Positions 33,291-39,641 of a DNA stretch of 39,641 bases are shown in pieces. Under the pieces are notes generated by a model, which saw only the letters and a list, made by a program, of their open reading frames with translations, was not told the origin of the DNA and ran no database searches. The DNA lies in NCBI GenBank assembly GCA_947623965.1, contig CANQIF010000019.1, positions 1-39,641 on the forward strand. Direction: 5' to 3'. Origin of the DNA: an uncultured Alistipes sp. (GTDB lineage: Bacteria; Bacteroidota; Bacteroidia; Bacteroidales; Rikenellaceae). The translations under genes and the position numbers were made by a program. Numbering within the stretch: the first letter of the stretch is position 1; each line of letters begins with the position of its first letter.

Positions 33291-33627
33291 GCAGGGGCGA
33301 AGCGCCGGACCGGCCGGATCGGTTCCCTGAAGGTTTGACGGGAAAAAACGCGATTGACAAAAATTTCGTTAGATTTTAGCCGTTTTTTCTTGCTTATTCT
33401 ATATTTTTTCACGTACTTTGTACGTGTTTTTCCCCTTCGGCTGTGCGGTGTCGCATGCAAGAAGATCATGGCTTTTACCGGCCCGTTATATCAACTAATT
33501 TTTTTATTTAACTTTTTAATTATGGAACCATCCATTATTAAACCACGTGCTGTTCGATCTTATGTTATCAGTAAGATCAATTTTCATTTTTATGTTCAAC
33601 CAAACTGTTTCAAAATGAAAGAAGACC

Positions 33628-34185
33628 ATGGAACCGATTACACAGGTAATTGCCTCATTGTCCCGTATCATGTTCGGCCTTAGCAGGCATGAAATCAAGA
33701 AAGGAGCCGGAATATTCGTTGCGCTTCTCGGCGTGATCGGATTATGGCGGATGTTTGATGGCCACAATAAGCCATCCCCGATGGCGGGACACCAGACCAT
33801 CATTCTCGAATGTGCTGTCTTTGCCAACAAAAGCGATCCGAATTATCGTTTTCGGTTCGTTCCGACTGACAAACTCTATTCGAAATCCGGGAAGGTGTTC
33901 GAAGGTCTGGGCGATCTGAAGATCTTGAATCTCGAGAATGAAGAACTCGATGAATTACACGTTTCCTGCATGCTCGACATGAAGGAAGAGAGCGGATCCC
34001 TGATTGACAAGGGCGATGTGATTTCGCAAGAACAGTCCGATCCGGAGATCCGTGCATTCAGAACCGCATTCAAGAGAGTAGGTATCCAATTTTACAACAT
34101 ACAGTGCAACTCCGACGGAACCATCCGGGAAGGATATTGGCGCTTGAAAGATGACAGTTATTCAGGAACATTTAAAATCGGCTGA
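33628..34185 (+). CDS. Hypothetical protein with one membrane segment
   Basis: A 185-residue protein I do not recognise. An N-terminal amphipathic stretch (MEPITQVIASLSRIMFGL) is followed by one probable membrane helix (IFVALLGVIGLWRMF, about 29-43) and a soluble, charged C-terminal domain of about 140 residues with alternating beta strands (RFRFVPTDKLYSK, LHVSCMLDMKEE, GYWRLKDDSYSGTF). GC is clearly lower than in its neighbours. The leader (33291-33627) is AT-rich and holds only a short overlapping frame from 33522, which also starts MEP. A good terminator follows. Possibly acquired; function unknown. Confidence 0.6.
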   Translation: MEPITQVIASLSRIMFGLSRHEIKKGAGIFVALLGVIGLWRMFDGHNKPSPMAGHQTIILECAVFANKSDPNYRFRFVPTDKLYSKSGKVFEGLGDLKILNLENEELDELHVSCMLDMKEESGSLIDKGDVISQEQSDPEIRAFRTAFKRVGIQFYNIQCNSDGTIREGYWRLKDDSYSGTFKIG

Positions 34186-34263
34186 GATGTAACACATAAC
34201 AAACGGACAAACGAATTTTTTCTTTATCAGATAACGCCATAATTGTATAAAGAAAGAATTGGG

Positions 34264-34302
34264 AAGAGAGGTCGAATCGAGGATTCGGCCTCTCTCTTTT
34301 TT
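34264..34302 (+). terminator. Terminator of the hypothetical gene
   Basis: A stem of about 13 bp GAGAGGTCGAATC/GATTCGGCCTCTC with loop GAG, followed by TCTTTTTT. Confidence 0.85.
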
Positions 34303-34396
34303 GATGCCAATCGACGCCGCTACCGGAATTTTGCTGAGAAACAAGAGCGGCCTTATCCCTTCCCCGTCCAGGAACCGCGAACCGCGGCGCAGGCGC

Positions 34397-34430
34397 AAAA
34401 AAAGATGCGACCCGATTTTCGGATCGCATC
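34397..34430 (-). terminator. Terminator of the glyS-yqgF-def-barrel operon
   Basis: On the minus strand GATGCGATCCGA/TCGGGTCGCATC (12 bp with one wobble) is followed by seven T. It faces the plus-strand terminator at 34264, so the two transcripts converge here. Confidence 0.88.
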
Positions 34431-34478
34431 CTTCACGCCGCGGAGGGCGGGAATAGGGCAGAGCGTCAGCCTCCGGCT

Positions 34479-34958
34479 TTAGAAATGGAATTTGACCGCG
34501 AGGCCGAAGTTCCACAGACCGGGCTTGTAGAAGCCCTTGTCGCCGCCGCCCGCCACGGTGCCGATGATCGGCCGGTAGTCCACCTCGATCGAGACGGGCG
34601 TGCGCTTGAAGCGGCAGCCGAAGGCCACCGATCCCGTCACGCCCAGCAGGAAGCCCGTGTCGTCGAAGTCGTAGGCGCCCAGCGCACCGCCGACACCCGC
34701 GTTGAGGTACCAGTCGCAGGTTTTGGGGGTCCAGTCGGTCCACTCGCAGCAGCGCCAGTTGTAGAGCCCCGTCACGGCGACACCGCCGTAGTTCGGGAAG
34801 GCGACCGAAAACTGCAGGAAGTTGGCGCGCGACAGATCGCGCTGGTAGAGCAGCTCGGCCGAACCTCCGAGCCGCAGGCCGACGGCCTGGTCCTGCGCCT
34901 GCACCTCGGCCGCAGCGGCCGAGAGGAAGAGGGCGAAAAGCAGAAAGAATTTTTTCAT
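34479..34958 (-). CDS. Small outer-membrane beta-barrel protein
   Basis: A 159-residue exported protein with a signal peptide (MKKFFLLFALFLSAAAAEVQA, cleavage likely after AQA) and a mature part of alternating amphipathic strands (VGLRLGGSAELLYQRDL, LQFSVAFPNYGGVAVTG, NAGVGGALGAYDF, GFLLGVTGSVAFGCRF, VSIEVDYRPIIG, WNFGLAVKFHF) ending in Phe, typical for BAM substrates. It resembles small Bacteroidota OmpW/opacity-like barrels; function unknown. It lies 29 bp behind def as the last gene of the operon. Four cysteines in ...NWRCCEWTDWTPKTCDWY and GCRF are unusual for a barrel. Confidence 0.8.
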   Translation of the reverse strand: MKKFFLLFALFLSAAAAEVQAQDQAVGLRLGGSAELLYQRDLSRANFLQFSVAFPNYGGVAVTGLYNWRCCEWTDWTPKTCDWYLNAGVGGALGAYDFDDTGFLLGVTGSVAFGCRFKRTPVSIEVDYRPIIGTVAGGGDKGFYKPGLWNFGLAVKFHF

Positions 34959-34987
34959 CGTCTGTAATCTGTTAAAAAACAATCGTA

Positions 34988-35533
34988 TCACTTCGTTTTG
35001 TACGCACAGCGGTACTTGCCCTTGCTCATGGCGAGCAGCTTGCTCTTGAGCAGCTGGCGACGAAGCGGCGACAGACGATCCGTAAAGACTTTTCCGTCGA
35101 GATGGTCGTACTCGTGCTGGATGACACGGGCGCGATAGCCGTCGAACGCCTCGTCGTGCGCGACAAAGTCGGCATCGAGGTACCGCATGCGGATCGCTAC
35201 GGGACGGCGTACGTCCTCGTGCAACCCGGGCAGCGAGAGGCATCCTTCATTGAACAGGTCGGTCTCCTCGGAGACCTCGTAGATTTCGGGGTTGATGAAG
35301 GCGCGCCGAAAATCCTTGCAGCGCTCGTCTTCCTCGCCCCAGGCCGAACAGTCGACCACGAAGAGGCGGATGTTGCGCCCGATCTGGGGCGCGGCCAGTC
35401 CGCAGCCGTCGGCCTCGGCCATCGTCAGGAACATGTCCTCGACGAGTTTCGGCAGTTCGGGGTAGTCTCGGGTCAGCTCTTCGGAGGGTTTGCGGAGGTT
35501 CTCCGCTCCGAAAATCACGATTGGGTAAATCAT
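34988..35533 (-). CDS. def: Peptide deformylase
   Basis: A 181-residue deformylase that removes the N-formyl group from nascent proteins. All three motifs are intact: GCGLAAPQIG (43-52), EGCLSLP (96-102, metal ligand C98) and HEYDH (140-144, ligands H140 and H144, catalytic E141). The N terminus MIYPIVIFG is typical for Bacteroidota. Its start overlaps the yqgF stop by 4 bp (ATGA), so translation is coupled. Confidence 0.96.
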   Translation of the reverse strand: MIYPIVIFGAENLRKPSEELTRDYPELPKLVEDMFLTMAEADGCGLAAPQIGRNIRLFVVDCSAWGEEDERCKDFRRAFINPEIYEVSEETDLFNEGCLSLPGLHEDVRRPVAIRMRYLDADFVAHDEAFDGYRARVIQHEYDHLDGKVFTDRLSPLRRQLLKSKLLAMSKGKYRCAYKTK

Positions 35534-35943
35534 TTTCCAAACTGTAAGTAGTCTTCCAATATCAGGGTTGCCGCGATGCGGTCCACCGCCGCCTTGTCGC
35601 GCCGGGCCTGCCGCTTCATGCCGCCGTCGATCATCGCCCGGTGGGCCAGGACCGAGGTGAAGCGCTCGTCGTAGAAGGTAACCTCCTTGTCGGGATAGGT
35701 TGCCTGCAAACGCCGCGCCAAAGGTTCGATGAAGCGCCATGTTTCCGACGGTGTCCCGTCCATCTGCATCGGCTTGCCCAGCACGATGGTCGAAACCTCC
35801 TCGCGGCTGCAGTACTCCGCGAGCCACCGTTCCAGCTCGCGCGTCTCGACGGTCGCGAGACCGCCTGCGATGAGCTGCAGCGGGTCGCTCACGGCGATTC
35901 CCGTGCGGCGGCGGCCATAGTCGATGGCTAAAACGCGTCCCAT
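35530..35943 (-). CDS. yqgF: YqgF/RuvX-family putative Holliday junction resolvase (pre-16S rRNA nuclease)
   Basis: A 137-residue RNase H-fold protein. MGRVLAIDYGRRRTGIAVSD carries the first catalytic aspartate (D8), followed by VLGKPMQMDGT and YDERFTSVLAHRAM and the last aspartate in KAAVDRIAATLILEDYL. The family processes pre-16S rRNA ends in E. coli and has been proposed as a resolvase. The start MGRV is set by motif position; the frame continues upstream across a C-rich spacer. It lies 65 bp after glyS and overlaps def. Confidence 0.93.
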   Translation of the reverse strand: MGRVLAIDYGRRRTGIAVSDPLQLIAGGLATVETRELERWLAEYCSREEVSTIVLGKPMQMDGTPSETWRFIEPLARRLQATYPDKEVTFYDERFTSVLAHRAMIDGGMKRQARRDKAAVDRIAATLILEDYLQFGK

Positions 35944-36008
35944 GGTTTCCGAACGGCAGGGCGGAGGGCATACACGCGGGTTCACCCCCCCCCTCGCCGC
36001 GATTCGCA

Positions 36009-37553
36009 TTAGAGGTTCAGCTTCTTGAAGAGGCGGCGGTAGGAGCACTCCTCATCGACCAGGGCGTGCAGCGCCTCGATCTTCACGCGCTCCTGGGCCA
36101 TCGTGTCGCGGTGGCGCACCGTGACGGTGCCGTCCTCGAGCGTCTGCCCGTCGACCGTCACGCAGAAGGGGGTGCCGACGGCATCCTGACGGCGGTAGCG
36201 CTTGCCGACCGAATCCTTCTCATCGTAGACGACGTTGTAGTCGTATTTGAGTTCGTCGACGATTTTCTGCGCCACTTCGGGCATGCCGTCCTTCTTGACG
36301 AGCGGCAGGACGGCGACCTTGACCGGCGCCAGGGCTGCGGGGAATTTGAGCACGACGCGGCGGTCGCCACCGTCGAGCTGCTCCTCGGTATAGGCGGCCG
36401 ACATCACCTGCAGGAACATGCGGTCGACGCCGATCGAGGTCTCGACCACATAGGGAACGTAGCTTTCACCCGTCTCGGGGTCGAAGTACTGGAGCTTCTT
36501 GCCCGAGAGGCGCTGGTGGTTCGAGAGGTCGAAGTCGGTGCGCGAGTGGATGCCCTCGACCTCCTTGAAGCCGAAGGGGAAGTTGTACTCGATATCGGTG
36601 GCGGCGTTGGCGTAGTGGGCCAGTTTCTCGTGGTCGTGGAAGCGGTAGTTGGCATCGCCGAACCCGAGGGCGCGGTGCCAGGCCATGCGCGTCTCCTTCC
36701 ACTTGTTCCACCACTCCATCTCGCTGCCCGGGCGGACGAAGAACTGCATCTCCATCTGCTCGAATTCGCGCATGCGGAAAATGAACTGCCTGGCGACGAT
36801 CTCGTTGCGGAAGGCTTTGCCGATCTGGGCGATGCCGAACGGCAGCTTCATGCGGCCGGTCTTCTGAACGTTCAGGAAGTTGACGAAGATGCCCTGGGCG
36901 GTCTCCGGGCGCAGGTAGATCGTGTTGGCGCCCTCGGCGGTCGACCCCATCTGCGTGGAGAACATCAGGTTGAACTGGCGCACCTCGGTCCAGTTGCGCG
37001 TGCCCGAAATCGGGCAGACGATCTCGCAGTCGAGGATGATCTGCCGCAGGCCGTCGAGGTCGTTGGCGTTCATCGCCTCGGCGTAGCGGGTGTGCACGGC
37101 GTCGCGCCGGGCGACCGTCTCGGCCACACGGGGCGAGGTGGCGCGGTACTGCGCTTCGTCGAACTGCTCGCCGAAACGCTTGCGGGCTTTCTCGACCTCT
37201 TTCTCGATCTTCTCGTCCTGCTTGGCGATCCACTCCTCGATCAGCACGTCGGCGCGGTAGCGCTTCTTCGAATCGCGGTTGTCGATGAGCGGGTCGTTGA
37301 AGGCGGCCACGTGGCCCGAGGCCTCCCAGGTTTTGGGGTGCATGAAGATCGCAGCGTCGAGGCCCACGATGTTCTCGTGGAGCTTGACCATCGAGTCCCA
37401 CCAATAGCGTTTGATATTGTTTTTCAGCTCGACGCCGTTCTGACCGTAGTCGTAGACGGCGCCCAACCCGTCGTAAATCTCGCTCGAAGGAAAGACGAAA
37501 CCGTACTCCTTGCAATGAGCCACCAACTTCTTGAAGAGTTCTTCCTGTGTCAT
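36009..37553 (-). CDS. glyS: Glycyl-tRNA synthetase (dimeric, class II)
   Basis: A 514-residue single-chain alpha2-type GlyRS, as in Bacteroidota, rather than the alpha2beta2 form. Class II motifs are visible: SSEIYDGLGAVYDYGQNG near the N terminus, TIYLRPETAQGIFVNF, GIAQIGKAFRNEI with motif 2 arginine and MREFEQMEMQFFV, and motif 3 in SIGVDRMFLQVM. The anticodon-binding domain occupies the C terminus (APVKVAVLPLVKKDG). The start is MTQEELFKKLV. The start codon of the longer frame (37583) overlaps the -7 box at 37581-37588, which excludes it. It is first in the glyS-yqgF-def-barrel operon. Confidence 0.97.
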   Translation of the reverse strand: MTQEELFKKLVAHCKEYGFVFPSSEIYDGLGAVYDYGQNGVELKNNIKRYWWDSMVKLHENIVGLDAAIFMHPKTWEASGHVAAFNDPLIDNRDSKKRYRADVLIEEWIAKQDEKIEKEVEKARKRFGEQFDEAQYRATSPRVAETVARRDAVHTRYAEAMNANDLDGLRQIILDCEIVCPISGTRNWTEVRQFNLMFSTQMGSTAEGANTIYLRPETAQGIFVNFLNVQKTGRMKLPFGIAQIGKAFRNEIVARQFIFRMREFEQMEMQFFVRPGSEMEWWNKWKETRMAWHRALGFGDANYRFHDHEKLAHYANAATDIEYNFPFGFKEVEGIHSRTDFDLSNHQRLSGKKLQYFDPETGESYVPYVVETSIGVDRMFLQVMSAAYTEEQLDGGDRRVVLKFPAALAPVKVAVLPLVKKDGMPEVAQKIVDELKYDYNVVYDEKDSVGKRYRRQDAVGTPFCVTVDGQTLEDGTVTVRHRDTMAQERVKIEALHALVDEECSYRRLFKKLNL

Positions 37554-37580
37554 GGGATTTCTTGCATTTTTTCCAACGAG

Positions 37581-37588
37581 CAAAGATA
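37581..37588 (-). promoter_or_regulatory. -7 box of the glyS operon
   Basis: Minus strand TATCTTTG (perfect TAnnTTTG), 28 bp before the glyS start codon. Confidence 0.6.
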
Positions 37589-37689
37589 GGAAAAATAAGC
37601 GGGACGGCGGCTATGCGGGCATCATTAAAAATGAAAAATTCAAAAGGAAGCGGGAAAATGACGTGTTGCGCCCGATGGACGCAGATTCA

Positions 37690-38165
37690 AGATGATGCAT
37701 TCAACGTAAAAATTCTATTCGGGCTGCAGCTTGCGAAGGGCCTGCTCGAGCGAACGCGAGGAGCGGGCCTTCGCCGGGGGGGGCAGCTGCGGGCTGCTGC
37801 GCCCATTCGGGCGCAAATTCAGAATTCAAAATTCAAAATTTCGGCTTATCGGGTATACTTTGGCATATATTCCGATTCGGGCTGCAGCCTGCGGAGGGCA
37901 CGCACGATGCGGACCTGCGGGACGCGAGCTGCGGGCCTCCGCCGCTGGGAGGCTGCTGCCCGCTGATCCCTCCGGGATCGATTCAATAGAGGTTGTAGCC
38001 TTCGGCAGTCCACAGTGCGCAGTTAAAGCGAATGCGTTTGCAGGGAAATTCGGTCAGCCAGGACCGGCAGCCCGCAGCCGCCCCGGGCGGAGGGCTGCAA
38101 CTCGCGTCCCGCAGGTCCGCTCGAGCAGGCCCATCCGCTCGGCTGCGGGGCTGCCTTACAGCGAT
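37690..38165. repeat. Repeat cluster C9 (P2, P1 inverted; Q direct)
   Basis: Upstream of glyS. Inverted P2 (37717-37797), hairpin TGCGCCC-ATTC-GGGCGCA (37798-37815), heptamers (37817-37841), inverted P1 (37877-37964), hairpin GATCCC-TCC-GGGATC (37965-37979), then a Q in the direct orientation (about 38067-38157). This is the only cluster with mixed orientation. It marks the right end of the GC-rich part of the window. Confidence 0.8.
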
Positions 38166-38355
38166 GCGTCCCGTTTGCCCGGGAGCTGCAGTCTGCATCG
38201 AACCGCCCGCCCGACTGCTAAAACAAGACGTCTGCAAAAAGTCTCCCAAGCTGCAAAGAACAAAGTTTACATTCCAGACGTACCGCTGTTGGATTCGAAC
38301 TTTGTTTTGGCGACCTTTGCATCTGCAGCAACCCCGAAAAAAGAGGCGCGATGCC

Positions 38356-38386
38356 TTGCATTTCCAATGATTGTTTCCTACATTTG
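38356..38386 (+). promoter_or_regulatory. Orphan Bacteroidota promoter
   Basis: TTG (38356-38358), a 20-bp spacer and TACATTTG (38379-38386), a near-ideal promoter. No reading frame of credible length follows within 900 bp, so it may belong to a lost gene or an unannotated RNA. Confidence 0.5.
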
Positions 38387-38639
38387 TGGGACATTTATCG
38401 AATCACGGAAGTGTAACTTTATTCTCGTGCGACGAACGTAGGAAGTCTGCGACAGTTCTCAATCAATAGGTTAAATATCAATATAATACCCATTTATTAG
38501 CTGCCGTCAAGAAACGATACAGGAACAAAATCGACATTTTATTCGAATACTCGCTTTTTTCTTTTCATCTTCTTTCACAGGTTTCTTTTGGTTCTACAAA
38601 AGATGTCTATTGTCTGTATAGAACGCCACTATTCCCTGT

Positions 38640-38980
38640 TGCTTCTGCAGGCAATCCTATCCCATAAAGGATATTGCAGCCAAAAGAAAAGTGATACATC
38701 AGTTCTCTTTTGGTGGCATCATGGGAAATACGCATTTCGTCCGAACTAATTAGGTGCAGCCAAAAAAGAAAATAAACTATCGCAGGTGTTATGATTATTC
38801 ACCCAACTAATGATACATATACGCAGGTACAAATATACCTGCATATATACTTTATTTTATGTTAGCATATATATAGGCTAATAGAGTAAAGTAAAGTGAA
38901 TTTTGAAGACAATGTCCATCCAATACAACAGCCAAAAGAGAAGTTCGTCCGACTATCATATTTTTCTTTTGGCTGCAAAA
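38640..38980. repeat. AT-rich region with dispersed CAGCCAAAAGA repeats
   Basis: CAGCCAAAAGAAAAG and variants occur on the plus strand near 38677, 38757 and 38929, and inverted near 38962-38975 (TTTTCTTTTGGCTGC). Pairs form hairpins (38677 with CTCTTTTGG near 38705; 38929 with 38962). TTCGTCCGA accompanies two copies (38737, 38943). A separate hairpin GCAGGTA/TACCTGC lies at 38823-38842. No gene was identified. Confidence 0.45.
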
Positions 38981-39175
38981 ACTGCATAGTCTCAAGATCA
39001 GTAAATACATTAGCACGAGACTGAACAACAATACGAAAAAGTAATATAGGTTGAATAGGACAATGATGGCAAAGCTATCGGCAATGTAGAACGGCTTCAT
39101 ATCTATATGACACTTCCGTTCTTTCGAGTTCCGCAACAACTGCTTGTTGGTGCTTAAACTTATGAAGGGTTTCAT
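38852..39175 (-). CDS. Doubtful small membrane ORF
   Basis: An open frame of 107 codons, MKPFISLSTNKQ..., with one strongly hydrophobic stretch (IIVLFNLYYFFVLLFSLVLM). The low GC of the region makes chance hydrophobic frames (Phe, Leu, Ile, Tyr) likely, and no promoter or family signature is seen. It overlaps the CAGCCAAAAGA repeats. I list it only because nothing else explains the interval; it may be spurious. Confidence 0.15.
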   Translation of the reverse strand: MKPFISLSTNKQLLRNSKERKCHIDMKPFYIADSFAIIVLFNLYYFFVLLFSLVLMYLLILRLCSFCSQKKNMIVGRTSLLAVVLDGHCLQNSLYFTLLAYIYANIK

Positions 39176-39288
39176 GCTTGGCGGTCAAAAAAAACGTCAA
39201 ACCCTAATTTCTCAAAGTGTACAGACCAATACATTTGCCGATAGTATTGTCAATATATAATTCGTCTGATAGGCTTTGCAAGTAGCGT

Positions 39289-39414
39289 ATGCGCCCGATG
39301 AAATTCGGCACCAATTTCAACAAGGCGGTCGTGCTCGCCAAATTCCTCAAGAACAAACGCATGATAGAACGGGTCGGCAGCGACTATTCCTTTCTGGCAA
39401 ACTACCACTACTGA
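39289..39414 (+). pseudogene. C-terminal gene fragment
   Basis: A 41-codon frame encoding MRPMKFGTNFNKAVVLAKF and ending SDYSFLANYHY. Composition and the GC-richer codons here (GGCACC, AAGGCGGTC) stand out from the AT-rich surroundings and look like the tail of a real protein. The frame is closed by a TAG two codons upstream of its ATG. I do not recognise the parent family. Probably a remnant left by recombination or a mobile element. 39415-39641 shows no further credible gene. Confidence 0.35.
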
Positions 39415-39641
39415 CTCACAACTTGACTTTATCCGGCAGGCGTATATATTGCGATAAAATTAAAGTCGGAAGCCGAGGGTATCGGGACGGGGTTGTACAA
39501 CGAAGTGCGGTTCCACCCCGAATCCTTGTCTGGGCAGAGACCTCCTACACGAACAATCCTTCTCTCTCTCCTCTTGTACAATTTCCCTTTGCGGATGGGC
39601 TTGCCCTCTTGCCACAAAATTTTTCTTTGAGGGAGCCTAAT

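Noticed and set aside
33522..33683. Short frame beginning MEPSIIKPRAV
   Set aside because: It overlaps the start of the 185-codon gene out of frame, has no recognisable features and is only 53 codons. A sequencing frameshift cannot be excluded.
5850..38165. Insertion sequences or a complete MITE with transposase
   Set aside because: No transposase frame exists in the window and no clear target-site duplications flank the clusters. The non-autonomous element idea is kept only as a hypothesis.
39429..39617. 62-codon minus-strand frame at the right edge
   Set aside because: No similarity, no promoter, and it lies in decayed sequence next to a gene fragment.

Overview
The window looks like a chromosome segment from a Bacteroidota gut-type anaerobe, most likely a GC-rich Bacteroidales close to Alistipes (Rikenellaceae). 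That placement is inference. It rests on the Bacteroidota promoter type (a -7 box TAnnTTTG upstream of at least nine genes, with few Shine-Dalgarno sites), type III glutamine synthetase, a DUF4290 protein, methylmalonyl-CoA mutase MutAB, pyruvate phosphate dikinase, and an anaerobic Fe-S/heterodisulfide-reductase-like operon. About 38.4 kb is GC-rich; the last 1.2 kb is AT-rich and holds only gene fragments.

Layout. 1-230: initiator tRNA-Met with promoter and terminator. 544-5734 (minus): five-gene Hdr-like operon (HdrC, HdrB, HdrA, HdrC, and a membrane-anchored HdrDE/DsrMK-type fusion), probably a quinone-linked electron-transfer complex. 6228-8640 (minus): folA, thyA, lpxH. 8818-9960 (minus): TlpA-like lipoprotein without the CXXC. 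10014-12032: DUF4290 gene and a sigma-54-type response regulator transcribed divergently from back-to-back promoters. 12423-13861: tRNA-Arg(ACG) and an NhaC-type antiporter. 14739-16919 (minus): glnN. 18123-22111: mutA-mutB. 23076-25205 (minus): blaI-type repressor and M56 (BlaR1-type) peptidase with plug-like C-terminal modules. 26231-27436: mnmA behind a tandem promoter/hairpin array. 27867-28752: small ORF, a structured ncRNA (6S candidate) and a small XRE regulator. 29424-30335: catalytically decayed endonuclease/exonuclease/phosphatase-fold protein. 30480-33209: ppdK. 33628-34185: unknown membrane-anchored protein. 34479-37553 (minus): glyS, ruvX/yqgF, def and a small outer-membrane-barrel gene. 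37554-39641: repeats, an orphan promoter, AT-rich remnants.

The most striking content is intergenic. Nine gaps, about 4.5 kb or 11 percent of the window, are filled by one family of modular GC-rich repeats. I name the modules P1, P2 and Q. Each is a nested palindrome of roughly 70-90 bp, and many module boundaries carry a short hairpin whose stem sequence differs from place to place but stays self-complementary; some P modules are flanked by heptamer arrays of the form TTNTGAA. About 35 modules or fragments are recognisable. The family sits in convergent, divergent and tandem gaps and even inside the Hdr operon. I know of no named family matching it, and no transposase is present here, so it is the leading candidate for an undescribed system. 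Secondary intergenic features are four unrelated minisatellites, a three-unit tandem promoter/hairpin repeat before mnmA with covarying stems, and a likely BlaI-type operator.
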